A model generated the notes under the pieces. That model had not been told where the DNA came from and searched no databases. It was given only the letters and a program-made list of their open reading frames with translations. A DNA stretch of 64,000 bases, taken from positions 62,001 to 126,000 of the forward strand of contig NZ_JAFLRK010000005.1 of assembly GCF_017315735.1 (NCBI RefSeq), read 5' to 3'. The first letter of the stretch is position 1, and the number at the start of each line of letters is the position of its first letter. Below, piece after piece: positions 37,550 through 45,380 of the stretch. A program made the position numbers and the translations under genes. This DNA is from Paracoccus shandongensis (GTDB lineage Bacteria; Pseudomonadota; Alphaproteobacteria; Rhodobacterales; Rhodobacteraceae).

Positions 37550-38320
37550 TCAACCCGACAGCAGCGTCAGGGCCGCGCTATAGCGGTTGCTGCTGGCTGT
37601 GGATTGGATCTGGGACAGCGCCAGATAGCGCGTGACCAGCTTGTCGATCCCCTCGTCCATGCCGATCTGGGCAAAGCTGCTGCTGCCCAGGATGCGTTCG
37701 GACGCCGACATGAAGTCCTCCAACTGCCGGTCCACGGACAGGTTCGCCATCGCGCTGCCAAAGCCGAAGGCGGTCTGGAAGACCTCGCGCAGGGCCTCGT
37801 TCCCCAGCACCTCGTACCACATGGTCTTGTCGCTGGAACTCCGGCTGGCGAAGGCCTTCAATTCGTCCCGGGCGTTCAGGGCCAGGCGATAGGTTTCGTC
37901 TCCCTCGCCCACGCGCTGCTGGAACTGCTGCCCGACATAGGCCTTGGTCACAGTGTCGGCCATGGCCTCGGGATCGGTGCGGTTCTGGAACTCGGTCGCA
38001 AGCTTCAGGTAACGCTTGTCGCTGAGCCGGTTGACCAGGGATGCGCTGTCGCCGATATCGGATTCCAGCACCTTGCGGATGAAGGCCTTGTTGGCGATGT
38101 CGTCTTCCAGGCCAAAGGCGCCCAAGGCCACCTGCAGCAACTTGTAGTCGCCGACTAGATCCTCGGCCGTGGTGTCCTCGGTCAGGTTTTCGCGGAAATA
38201 GGTCGTGGCGCGCTGGATCACGGGATCCTTTGCCGTGGCCTCGACCTGCCGCGTTTCGATCCGCTGCAGGACGCGCCAGCCCGCGATGCCGGTGATTCCG
38301 ATGCTGATGGCAGAGGTCAC
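37550..38320 (-). CDS. DUF1217 domain flagellar-cluster protein
   Basis: A 256-residue protein from GTG 38320 (preceded by GAGGG), 8 bases after the flbT stop. The product AISIGITGIAGWRVLQRIET ... DPVIQRATTYFRENL ... DDIANKAFIRKVLESD ... ALSQIQSTASSNRYSAALTL is typical of DUF1217 proteins. Those are encoded in alphaproteobacterial flagellar clusters and are related in layout to flagellar axial proteins, with helical ends. The role is not established; export or assembly of the filament is the usual inference. It is the last gene of the minus-strand group with flbT, flaF and fliC. Confidence 0.78.
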   Translation of the reverse strand: MTSAISIGITGIAGWRVLQRIETRQVEATAKDPVIQRATTYFRENLTEDTTAEDLVGDYKLLQVALGAFGLEDDIANKAFIRKVLESDIGDSASLVNRLSDKRYLKLATEFQNRTDPEAMADTVTKAYVGQQFQQRVGEGDETYRLALNARDELKAFASRSSSDKTMWYEVLGNEALREVFQTAFGFGSAMANLSVDRQLEDFMSASERILGSSSFAQIGMDEGIDKLVTRYLALSQIQSTASSNRYSAALTLLSG

Positions 38321-38327
38321 GGCACCC

Positions 38328-38732
38328 TCACTGGCGGCGGGCGTGGATAAGCTGGTCTTCCTGCGGCAGAAGCTCTCGCAGGCGGCGCAGGGCCGGATAG
38401 ATCGCGCCGTCCTCGACGCTGGCCCGGGCGTCTTGCAGGGCCGCCTGGCCCGTTGCGTCGTCAAAGACCTGCGACAGCTGCGCGATGGCCAGCAGCAACT
38501 GGCGCTTGCCTTCGTCGGGCCTGGCATCGCCGGACAGGATCAACTGCGCGATATAGCAGGCGCGGCCGACCGGGGTGTTGGCGCGGTCGGGATGGATCGC
38601 ATCCTTCAGGCGCAGGACGTTGGCATTGGGCGTGCGGATGGCGATCTTGGACCGGCGATCGCCGTTTTCGATGACGGCGCCGTTGATCAGCACGCGTTCG
38701 TTCGGGGCCAGCTTCAGGACAAGGCCGCTCAT
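38328..38732 (-). CDS. flbT: Flagellin synthesis post-transcriptional regulator FlbT
   Basis: A 134-residue protein beginning MSGLVLKLAPNERVLINGAV, the standard FlbT start, followed by IRTPNANVLRLKDAIHP and ACYIAQLILSGDA. In Caulobacter FlbT binds the 5' leader of flagellin mRNA and destabilises it until the hook is complete, while FlaF works with it. The ATG overlaps the flaF stop by 4 bases, so translation is coupled. The C-terminal tail (EDQLIHARRQ) is short and charged. Nothing seems to be missing. Confidence 0.92.
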   Translation of the reverse strand: MSGLVLKLAPNERVLINGAVIENGDRRSKIAIRTPNANVLRLKDAIHPDRANTPVGRACYIAQLILSGDARPDEGKRQLLLAIAQLSQVFDDATGQAALQDARASVEDGAIYPALRRLRELLPQEDQLIHARRQ

Positions 38733-39094
38733 GCCGCAGCCTCCTGGCGCAGGCCGCGCATCATCGCCATGTTGATGTCGATCAGCGGGGCAATGCCCAC
38801 CTTGCCCGACAGCGCCTGGTGGCCGTGGCGCAGGGAGAACCCCGCCAGCGACAAAAGCCCTGCCCGGACCTCGTCCGGCAGCCCGTTGCCCGGGCTGGCA
38901 AGGTCTGCGGCAAGGATCGTCCACAGCTGGTTGTTCTTGTGGACCGCCGCGATCACATCGGGGCCATGGTCCCCTTGGGCTGCCTGGCGCAGCATCCGGG
39001 TGACGCGAGAGAAGACTTCGTATTCGGCATCGCGCGGCGTGCGCAGGATGCTGCTGCCGTAGCCATGCCCGGCAAAGGACGGAACCGCGTTCAA
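38729..39094 (-). CDS. flaF: Flagellin synthesis regulator FlaF
   Basis: A 121-residue helical protein. The best start is TTG 39094, six bases after AGGAAG; no ATG or GTG fits. Family features are RTPRDAEYEVFSRVTRMLRQ near the N-terminus and the central KNNQLWTILAADLASPGNGL, then LAGFSLRHG. FlaF is needed for flagellin secretion or translation and is antagonised or assisted by FlbT. It lies between fliC and flbT, the usual order in alphaproteobacteria. The rare start codon may keep its level low. Confidence 0.9.
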   Translation of the reverse strand: MNAVPSFAGHGYGSSILRTPRDAEYEVFSRVTRMLRQAAQGDHGPDVIAAVHKNNQLWTILAADLASPGNGLPDEVRAGLLSLAGFSLRHGHQALSGKVGIAPLIDINMAMMRGLRQEAAA

Positions 39095-39133
39095 GATGAT
39101 CTTCCTGATCTGAGGGGTTCAGCGGGGTGGCGT

Positions 39134-39154
39134 GGGGCGCCGGTGCGGCGCCCC
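39134..39154 (-). terminator. Hairpin between fliC and flaF
   Basis: GGGGCGCC and GGCGCCCC pair perfectly around GGTGC, 14 bases after the fliC stop. It may end most fliC transcripts or protect their 3' end, so that flaF-flbT are expressed at a lower level than the very abundant flagellin. No run of T follows strongly on the minus strand. Confidence 0.6.
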
Positions 39155-39167
39155 TGCCTGTTTATGA

Positions 39168-40010
39168 TCAGCGGAACAGCGACAGGATCGCCGAGGGGGC
39201 CTCGTTGGCGATGGACAGGGCCTGGATACCCAGCTGCTGCTGCGTTTGCAGCGCCTGCAGGCGGGCCGAGGCTTCCTCCATGTCGGCGTCAACCAGCGAA
39301 CTGACGCCGAGCTTCAGCGAGTCCGCGAGGCTGCCCACGAAATCGGCCTGGTCGGTAATCCGCTCGGACGCCGCACCAAGGGTCGCCGAACCTGCGATGG
39401 CGATGTCAAGCAGCGCCTCGATCTCGCCAAGGGCGGTCAACGCGGTTGCCGCATCCTCGATTTCCGTCACCGTCGCCTCGGCAATATTGGCCTGGTAGTC
39501 CAGCGAGGTGATTTCGATCTTGTTGGCGGTCGTGGGCCCCGTTCCCGCCGTCCGGTCCAGCGAGGCCAGCGCGGTGAAGGTCGCAGTGCCATTGATGCCG
39601 TCGGTGCTGAGCAGGTTGATCCCGTTCAACTGCGAGCCGGACACGGCTGCGGCGATGACCGCCATCTTCTCGGTGATCTGGGTTTGCACGGTGGCAAAGT
39701 CAAAGCCATCGGTGCCCGCGTTGGCTGCCAGTTTCTTCATGTCTTCAAGCAGCCCAACGACCTTGTCGGACCCGGCCAGGGCAGTCGTGACGGTCTGGTT
39801 CGCGACGTTCAGGCTGCTCTGGATGGTCTTGGCTGCGGATTGGTCGGTTTCCATGGTCTTGGAAATGGCCCACATGGCAGCGTTGTCCGACGCCTTGGCA
39901 ATCGACTTGCCAGTCGAAATCTCCGACTGCGCCTTGTTCAGGCTGGAGTTCACGTTCTTCAGGGTCTGCAGGGCAACGATGGCGCCGTTGTTGGTCAGAA
40001 TACTGGACAT
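39168..40010 (-). CDS. fliC: Flagellin
   Basis: A 280-residue flagellin. Conserved N-terminal D0/D1 helices are seen in MSSILTNNGAIVALQTLKNV and SEISTGKSIAKASDNAAMWA, and C-terminal ones in SLVDADMEEASARLQALQTQ and QQLGIQALSIANEAPSAILS-LFR. It is much shorter than enterobacterial flagellin because the variable outer domains D2/D3 are absent; residues about 115-175 are all that lies between the two conserved ends. GAGGATAAG precedes the ATG. Expression is expected to be controlled post-transcriptionally by the adjacent FlaF/FlbT. The AT-richer 170-base leader upstream would hold its promoter and FlbT target. Confidence 0.95.
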   Translation of the reverse strand: MSSILTNNGAIVALQTLKNVNSSLNKAQSEISTGKSIAKASDNAAMWAISKTMETDQSAAKTIQSSLNVANQTVTTALAGSDKVVGLLEDMKKLAANAGTDGFDFATVQTQITEKMAVIAAAVSGSQLNGINLLSTDGINGTATFTALASLDRTAGTGPTTANKIEITSLDYQANIAEATVTEIEDAATALTALGEIEALLDIAIAGSATLGAASERITDQADFVGSLADSLKLGVSSLVDADMEEASARLQALQTQQQLGIQALSIANEAPSAILSLFR

Positions 40011-40183
40011 CTTATCCTCGGATATATGGGATGCTTTGCATCCGTGGTTGTGGCGTTTTGGCCTTCTGACCTTGGGCGTTTATCCCTGTGCCGCTTTTGG
40101 CATGACCGCAGTCCTAGCAGCCGGTGATTTACGGATAGTGAATTCGCCCCCCTTTCTCAAACATCGAACGCGAAGGATTTTAC

Positions 40184-40501
40184 TCAAAACCGCTGCGGCA
40201 TCGCGGCATTGGTGGGCGTCTCGCGCCGCTGCCCCCGGTGGTCATAGGTTTGCAGCGTCCGCGCGTTGCGCAGGATGTCCTTGATCTGGTCGATGGCGCG
40301 TTGCGTGCCGCGTGCCGAATCCTCGGCCAGGCGGCGCAGATGCTGCAATGTGCGCTCGATATCCGCCCTGGCCTCGGGGTCGGGGCGGTCGCGTTCGAAT
40401 CGCTTCGCCAGCGCCTCGATCCGCGACAGGGCCAGGGGGGCATCGCCGGAAATGATCGCCTGCTGGACGGCGTCCAGCAGGGTCTTGTGCCGTGTCTTCA
40501 T
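40184..40501 (-). CDS. Small helical protein of the flagellar cluster
   Basis: A 105-residue, strongly charged, helical protein (MKTRHKTLLDAVQQAIISGD; ALSRIEALAKRFERDRPDPE; RTLQHLRRLAEDSARGTQRA). Its ATG overlaps the preceding rod-binding gene stop by 4 bases, so the two are coupled. The pattern (long amphipathic helices, no membrane span) would fit a small flagellar export chaperone in the manner of FlgN, but sequence identity with that family is not evident to me. It ends 173 bases upstream of fliC on the same strand. Confidence 0.65.
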   Translation of the reverse strand: MKTRHKTLLDAVQQAIISGDAPLALSRIEALAKRFERDRPDPEARADIERTLQHLRRLAEDSARGTQRAIDQIKDILRNARTLQTYDHRGQRRETPTNAAMPQRF

Positions 40502-40743
40502 TGCAAGTCCATCCGTTTTCCAAAGCCAAGGTCGATCTGCGCGGCCAGGACGGCGGCATATTCCTGGGTCAGGAAGCTGGCGAACTGATCCTCGCCGATG
40601 CCGCCGCCGAAGGCGCCGGTTTCGGGCTTGGGGCCGCAGTATTTCAACATTTCCTCAAGAAACGCCTGTTCCAGCTTTTCCGCCGTCGGGGGGGGCGATT
40701 TGGCGGGCGGCGATAACGGCGTCTGGATTTGATTCACGTGCAT
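40498..40743 (-). CDS. Rod-binding domain protein (FlgJ N-terminal type)
   Basis: An 81-residue protein from ATG 40743 with GGAAAG upstream. After a proline-rich N-terminus the core KLEQAFLEEMLKYCG ... GGGIGEDQFASFLTQEYAAV has the pattern of the FlgJ rod-binding domain (E-x-x-F-L-x-x-M-L-K...F...L...A-x-x-I). The muramidase half of enterobacterial FlgJ is absent, as is normal in alphaproteobacteria. It probably caps or scaffolds the growing flagellar rod in the periplasm. First gene of the minus-strand flagellar group; fliK diverges from it 105 bases away. Confidence 0.72.
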   Translation of the reverse strand: MHVNQIQTPLSPPAKSPPPTAEKLEQAFLEEMLKYCGPKPETGAFGGGIGEDQFASFLTQEYAAVLAAQIDLGFGKRMDLQ

Positions 40744-40847
40744 GGACGCTTTCCATTTGCGGTGTTTTTTCACCAATAGCCGGTCGCGGTAAATAAATCG
40801 TAAGGACTTGCGCTTATGCCTTGGGCTGGTGAATTGGGAATCGGCAG

Positions 40848-41807
40848 ATGGCAGAGTGTTTTGTTTTACCCGTCGCAAGCGTCGCGCAGCCCGTGTCCGC
40901 GGCCGAACCGGCAGAGGCGGAGGCAGAGGGATCCGGGGCGGATTTCACCGTCGAGGTGGCGTTGCCCGAGGAAGGCACGGAGGCCGCCGAGCCTGAAGCC
41001 GCCGATGTCCTGGCGGCCGATCCGCTGCAGATGCTGATCGAGGATCTGTCCGGCATCACCGGCGCGCTGCGCGAGGCCCCCTCGCCCGCGCCGGACAAGA
41101 CCGCCGCCGAATCCCTGCTGGCCGGGGCGGCGTCGTCCCCCGTCCTGCCCGCCGAAGCGCGGGTGGAGGGGGCGCCCGTCGATCCGGCCCTGACCGGCAT
41201 GACAGCCGAGGAACCGCGCCGGTCGTCCCCGCAGGGGATGGCGGACATCACCGCCCTGGACATGCAGGCCGAGGGCGCGGTTATCGACCTGAACCCCGCC
41301 GACATGTCCACCGAGGTCGAAGCCCTGCTGGCCGATCCGGCGGCAGGGCCGGCCCCTGCCCTGTCGCGTGACGAGGCCGCGGTCCCCGCCGAGATGCGCC
41401 TGGCCAAGCCCGCGGCGCTGCCGGTGGCCCGCCAGATCGCCGAGGCCGTGGTGACGGCGCGCGACGACGTGATCGAGATCGCGCTGGCGCCCGAGGAGCT
41501 GGGCAAGATCCGCATGGTCCTGACGGGGCCTGACCACAATCCCCATGTCACGGTCTGGGTCGAGCGGCCCGAGGTTCTGGACCAGCTGCGCCGCAACGCG
41601 GCCTTCCTGCAGGAATGCCTGGGCGATGCGGGAATGGCGGATGCGTCCTTCGAGTTCCAGGGCGACACGCCCTCGGGGTCGCGCAAGGACCATCCGGCCG
41701 CCGCCTCCGCCGTTTCCTCGGCCTTCGAGGGGGCAGAGCCCGTCAGGTCCATCCCCGTTGCCTGGACGCCCATGGCGATTCCGGCGCGGCTCGACATTCG
41801 TGTTTGA
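40848..41807 (+). CDS. fliK: Flagellar hook-length control protein FliK-like
   Basis: A 319-residue protein. The first 190 residues are low-complexity, acidic and proline/alanine-rich, as expected for the disordered molecular ruler part. The C-terminal Flg_hook domain (about 195-275) is seen in VIEIALAPEELGKIRMVLTG, HVTVWVERPEVLDQLRRNAA and FLQECLGDAGMADASFEFQG. FliK measures hook length during export and switches substrate specificity of the export gate. It is followed after 12 bases by flgD, the hook-cap gene, a standard pairing. The sequence of the ruler part is too variable to align by eye. Confidence 0.85.
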   Translation: MAECFVLPVASVAQPVSAAEPAEAEAEGSGADFTVEVALPEEGTEAAEPEAADVLAADPLQMLIEDLSGITGALREAPSPAPDKTAAESLLAGAASSPVLPAEARVEGAPVDPALTGMTAEEPRRSSPQGMADITALDMQAEGAVIDLNPADMSTEVEALLADPAAGPAPALSRDEAAVPAEMRLAKPAALPVARQIAEAVVTARDDVIEIALAPEELGKIRMVLTGPDHNPHVTVWVERPEVLDQLRRNAAFLQECLGDAGMADASFEFQGDTPSGSRKDHPAAASAVSSAFEGAEPVRSIPVAWTPMAIPARLDIRV

Positions 41808-41819
41808 CAGGAGAATCAG

Positions 41820-42479
41820 GTGATTTCCGCACTGGGCAGTTCAACCGCCGCAACGGCCGCAACCACCACGGCCACCGCCGCCAGCGCGGCGGATTCGACG
41901 AATTACGACACCTTCCTGAAGATGCTGACCACGCAGCTGCAGAACCAGGATCCGCTGAACCCGATGGAGGGGACGGACTTCGCGGTCCAGCTTGCGACCT
42001 TCTCGGGGGTGGAACAGCAGGCGCAGACGAACAAGCTGCTGGAGCTGATGATCATGCAAGAGGGCGGCAGCCTGGGGCAGGTGGCCGACTGGATCGGGAA
42101 AGAGGTGCGGACGACCGCGCCGGTCTGGTTCGGGGACGAGCCGCTGACGCTGGACATCGCGCCCCACAGCACCGCCGACAGCGTCACGCTGGTCGTGCTG
42201 AACGAATCGGGCCGCGAGGTGTCGCGCGAGGAGATCGGCACGGGCGAAGGGCAGATCGACTGGCTGGGCCGCGACAAGGCGGGCGAGAAGCTGCCCGACG
42301 GGCGCTATTCCTTCGTGATCGAAAGCAGCCGCGCGGGCGAGGTGATTTCCAAGGATGCGGTGGGCGCCTATGTCCGCGTGGCCGAGGCCGAGATCGGGCC
42401 CCGCGGGATCGAGCTGATCTTCGAGGGCGGCGGCTCGGCCCTGGCCAGCGAGATCGACGCCCTGCGCGGCGCGGATTAA
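41820..42479 (+). CDS. flgD: Flagellar hook assembly protein (hook cap)
   Basis: A 219-residue FlgD starting at GTG 41820 behind GGAGAATCAG. The hallmark N-terminal region is YDTFLKMLTTQLQNQDPLNP-MEGTDFAVQLATFSGVEQQ, needed for export and cap function. The C-terminal half has the Tudor/Fn3-like FLGD domains (around APVWFGDEPLTLDIAPHSTA and GREVSREEIGTGEGQIDWLG, KLPDGRYSFVIESS). It overlaps by 4 bases with the convergent cbbR. The hook gene flgE, which commonly follows flgD, is not here; the Calvin operon begins instead. Confidence 0.93.
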   Translation: MISALGSSTAATAATTTATAASAADSTNYDTFLKMLTTQLQNQDPLNPMEGTDFAVQLATFSGVEQQAQTNKLLELMIMQEGGSLGQVADWIGKEVRTTAPVWFGDEPLTLDIAPHSTADSVTLVVLNESGREVSREEIGTGEGQIDWLGRDKAGEKLPDGRYSFVIESSRAGEVISKDAVGAYVRVAEAEIGPRGIELIFEGGGSALASEIDALRGAD

Positions 42480-43396
42480 AGCTGCGGCAGGAAGGCGCCG
42501 CGCATCGCCAGGGTCTCGTCGCGGATCCGGGCGGTCGCGGGGCTCATCTGGCGGTCGGCGCGGCGCAGCAGGTACCAGCTGCGCTGGATGGGCAACCCGA
42601 TGCCGCGCAGCGCGATCAGGCGGCCGGATCGCAACTCCTCGGTCACGGTGTGCTGGGAAATCAGCGCGATGCCCAGGCCTGCGATCACCGCCTGCTTGAT
42701 CGTCTCGTTGGTGCCCATTTCCACCGCGCGCCAGGTCGCGCCCTCGCCGATGCGGTCCAGGAAGCGGGTCATCAGGATGCGCGTGCCCGACCCTTCCTCG
42801 CGCGAAAGAAAGGTCTGGGCCAGCAGGTCGCCGGGCATCACCGGGTCGGCCTTTGCCAGCGGGTGATCGGGCGCGGCGATGATGATGTGGGGGTGCGGGC
42901 CGATGGGGTCGGCGATCACCGCCGGTTCGCGCGGCGGGCGGCCCATGATCGCCAGATCCAGGTCGTCGCCCGCCAGCGCCGCCAGCACCGCGTCGCGGTT
43001 GCCGATGCGCAGCGTCACCTCGATCTGGGGCAAAAGTCGCAAAAGCCGGGCGACCAGGCCGGGGGCGAAATACTTGCCGGTGGACACCACCCCCAGCACC
43101 ACATTGCCGACATGGCCTTGCTGAAGCGCACCGATCTCGCGTCCAGCGCGGGCCAAGGCGGTGGCGATCTGCGATTCGGCCAGCAGCAGGGCGACGCCTT
43201 CGGCTGTGGGACGAAAGGCGCCATGGTCTGCCCGGACCATCAGCGCGCAGCCCGCCAGATCCTCCAGCCCCCGAAGCTGGCTGTGGATGGCGGGGACCGT
43301 CAGGCCCAGAAGGGAGGCCGCCCCCGTCAGGCTGCCGCTGTCGGCCACGGCCCGCAGGCAGCGCAACTGGCGCAGGCTGATCCCTTCCAGCTTCAT
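42476..43396 (-). CDS. cbbR: LysR-type regulator of the Calvin cycle operon
   Basis: A 306-residue LysR-family activator. The N-terminal helix-turn-helix (LRQLRCLRAVADSGSLTGAA; SLLGLTVPAIHSQLRGLEDL) is followed by a two-lobed effector domain with VVLGVVSTGKYFAPGLVARL, FLSREEGSGTRILMTRFLDR and AVIAGLGIALISQHTVTEEL. These blocks match CbbR proteins, and its position divergent to cbbF is the classical arrangement. ATG 43396 is preferred; a GTG six bases further upstream is possible. CbbR binds the shared intergenic region and activates cbb transcription in response to metabolites such as RuBP, ATP or NADPH, depending on the species. Confidence 0.93.
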   Translation of the reverse strand: MKLEGISLRQLRCLRAVADSGSLTGAASLLGLTVPAIHSQLRGLEDLAGCALMVRADHGAFRPTAEGVALLLAESQIATALARAGREIGALQQGHVGNVVLGVVSTGKYFAPGLVARLLRLLPQIEVTLRIGNRDAVLAALAGDDLDLAIMGRPPREPAVIADPIGPHPHIIIAAPDHPLAKADPVMPGDLLAQTFLSREEGSGTRILMTRFLDRIGEGATWRAVEMGTNETIKQAVIAGLGIALISQHTVTEELRSGRLIALRGIGLPIQRSWYLLRRADRQMSPATARIRDETLAMRGAFLPQL

Positions 43397-43409
43397 GTTC
43401 ACCGAAATC

Positions 43410-43428
43410 TAATCCTGCTTCAGGATTA
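43410..43428. promoter_or_regulatory. Probable CbbR operator between cbbR and cbbF
   Basis: TAATCCTGCTTCAGGATTA is a perfect 8-3-8 palindrome in the 96-base AT-rich gap between the divergent genes. It includes the T-N11-A type spacing of LysR regulators, and a related half site with ATTATTAAATTTCC follows. Position and symmetry make it the primary CbbR-binding candidate. Confidence 0.75.
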
Positions 43429-43492
43429 TTAAATTTCCTTGAAAAGCCTGCCCTGTCAACCTGCCCCCATCAGACGCCAAAGGGAGGGGCTG

Positions 43493-44488
43493 ATGACCGC
43501 GCCCAGCATCGACGCCACGCATGTCCCGCCGCCCTTCCGGACCTTGATGCTGGCCTTGGCGCGGGGGGCGGCGACCCTGGCGGGCGTGATCCGGCGGGGC
43601 GATACCAGCCTGTCGGCGAATGTCGGCACCAACAGCGACGGCGACGGGCAGAAGCGGCTGGATGTCCAGGCCGACGCGCTGTTCCGCGACGCGCTGCGCG
43701 AGGCCGGCCTGCGCTGGTATGCCAGCGAGGAACAGGCCGCCCCCGTCGCCATGCAGCCCGGCGGCGCCTTCGCCCTGGCCATCGACCCGCTGGACGGATC
43801 GTCCAACATCGACACCAATGTCTCGATCGGCACGATCTTCGCGGTCTATCCGGCCGAAGATCAGGCCGAGACCAGCTTCCTTCGCCCCGCCCGCGACCTG
43901 ATCGCCGGGGGCTACATCATCTATGGCCCGCGCTGCTGCCTGGTGGTCAGCTTTGGCGAGGGCACGCAGATCTACACGCTGAACCCCGACACCGACAGCT
44001 TCGATCTGACCGATCCGCGCGCGACCATGCCGGATTGCTTCTCCGAATTCGCCATCAACGCCTCCAATTACCGGCACTGGCCACGCCCGATCCGCGCCTA
44101 TATCGACGACTGCCTGGCCGGGATCGACGGCCCGCGCGCGCGGAACTTCAACATGCGCTGGATCGCGTCCCTGGTGGCCGAGGCGCACCGGATCCTGATG
44201 CGGGGCGGCATCTTCCTGTATCCGTCCGATGCGCGGCAGGGCTATGAAAAGGGCCGGCTGCGGATGCTTTACGAATGCGCGCCCATTGCCTTTGTCATCG
44301 AACAGGCGGGCGGGCGGGCGACCGACGGCGCGCTGCCGATCCTGGACGGGGCCATCACCGACCTGCATGGCCGCACGCCGCTGGTTTTTGGCTCCGCCGA
44401 AAAGGTGGACCGCGTCGCCGCCTATCACGACCTGCCCCCGGCCGAGGTGTCCGCCCTGTTCGGCCATCGCGGCCTGTTCCGGGTCTGA
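43493..44488 (+). CDS. cbbF: Fructose-1,6-bisphosphatase (Calvin cycle)
   Basis: A 331-residue class I fructose/sedoheptulose bisphosphatase, removing the C1 phosphate in RuBP regeneration. ATG 43493 follows AGGGAGGGG; a longer frame to 43439 would cover the promoter. Metal-binding motifs are YASEEQ near residue 80 and [20 protein letters not shown]; the substrate loop is [20 protein letters not shown] followed by [20 protein letters not shown] and [16 protein letters not shown]. First gene of the cbbFPTALSXE operon. Confidence 0.95.
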   Translation: MTAPSIDATHVPPPFRTLMLALARGAATLAGVIRRGDTSLSANVGTNSDGDGQKRLDVQADALFRDALREAGLRWYASEEQAAPVAMQPGGAFALAIDPLDGSSNIDTNVSIGTIFAVYPAEDQAETSFLRPARDLIAGGYIIYGPRCCLVVSFGEGTQIYTLNPDTDSFDLTDPRATMPDCFSEFAINASNYRHWPRPIRAYIDDCLAGIDGPRARNFNMRWIASLVAEAHRILMRGGIFLYPSDARQGYEKGRLRMLYECAPIAFVIEQAGGRATDGALPILDGAITDLHGRTPLVFGSAEKVDRVAAYHDLPPAEVSALFGHRGLFRV

Positions 44489-44495
44489 GGGAACC

Positions 44496-45368
44496 ATGAG
44501 CAAGAAGCACCCCATCATCTCGGTCACCGGCAGTTCCGGCGCGGGCACGACCACGGTCAAGACCACCTTCGACCAGATCTTCCGCCGCGAGGGCATCACC
44601 GCCGTCAGCATCGAGGGCGACGCCTTCCACCGCTTCGACCGCCAGGCCATGAAGGACGAATTGTCCCGCCGCCAGGCCGCGGGCGACCAGACCTTCAGCC
44701 ATTTCAGCTTCGACGCCAATGAATTGGAAAAACTTGAGGACATCTTCCGCGTCTATGGCGAGACCGGCCGGGGCGAGACGCGCCATTACGTCCATGACGA
44801 CCGCGAGGCCGAACGCTGGGGCGCCGCCCCCGGCACCTTCACGCCCTGGGCGCCCTTCGAGGAGGGATCCGACCTTCTGTTCTACGAAGGCCTGCACGGG
44901 GCGGTCGCCAACGACAGGGTGAACCTGGCCAGGCTGGCGGATCTGAAGATCGGCGTGGTGCCGGTCATCAACCTCGAATGGATCCAGAAGATCCATCGCG
45001 ACAAGGCCAGCCGGGGCTATTCGACCGAGGCGGTGACCGACACGATCCTGCGCCGGATGCACGCCTATGTTCACTGCATCTGCCCGCAGTTCACCCAGAC
45101 CGACATCAACTTCCAGAGGGTGCCGGTGGTCGATACCTCGAACCCCTTCATCGCGCGCTGGATCCCCACCCCCGACGAAAGCCTGGTGGTGATCCGCTTC
45201 CGCAATCCGCGCGGCATCGACTTTGCCTACCTGACCCAGATGATCGCCGGATCCTGGATGACGCGGGCCAATTCCATCGTCATCCCGGGGCCGAAGACCG
45301 ACCTTGCGATGCAGCTGATCCTGACGCCGATGATCCTGCGCCTGATCGACGACGCCAAGCGCGCCTGA
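44496..45368 (+). CDS. cbbP: Phosphoribulokinase
   Basis: A 290-residue proteobacterial type phosphoribulokinase, phosphorylating ribulose 5-phosphate to make RuBP. The P-loop is ISVTGSSGAGTTTVKTTF near residue 10, with the substrate region VSIEGDAFHRFDRQAM. SHFSFDANELEKLEDIFRVY and LLFYEGLHGAV (Walker B-like Asp/Glu region) follow. Start ATG 44496 lies 7 bases after cbbF, behind GAGGGAACC. It is enzyme-specific for CO2 fixation, so with cbbLS it confirms a complete Calvin cycle. Confidence 0.97.
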   Translation: MSKKHPIISVTGSSGAGTTTVKTTFDQIFRREGITAVSIEGDAFHRFDRQAMKDELSRRQAAGDQTFSHFSFDANELEKLEDIFRVYGETGRGETRHYVHDDREAERWGAAPGTFTPWAPFEEGSDLLFYEGLHGAVANDRVNLARLADLKIGVVPVINLEWIQKIHRDKASRGYSTEAVTDTILRRMHAYVHCICPQFTQTDINFQRVPVVDTSNPFIARWIPTPDESLVVIRFRNPRGIDFAYLTQMIAGSWMTRANSIVIPGPKTDLAMQLILTPMILRLIDDAKRA

Positions 45369-45380
45369 GGGGAACCCGCC

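Noticed and set aside
37430-37560. Possible cobalamin riboswitch (GGGAACACCGG and CTGCCCCCG blocks)
   Set aside because: The blocks are in the right style but the remaining conserved parts and a downstream gene in the same direction are missing.
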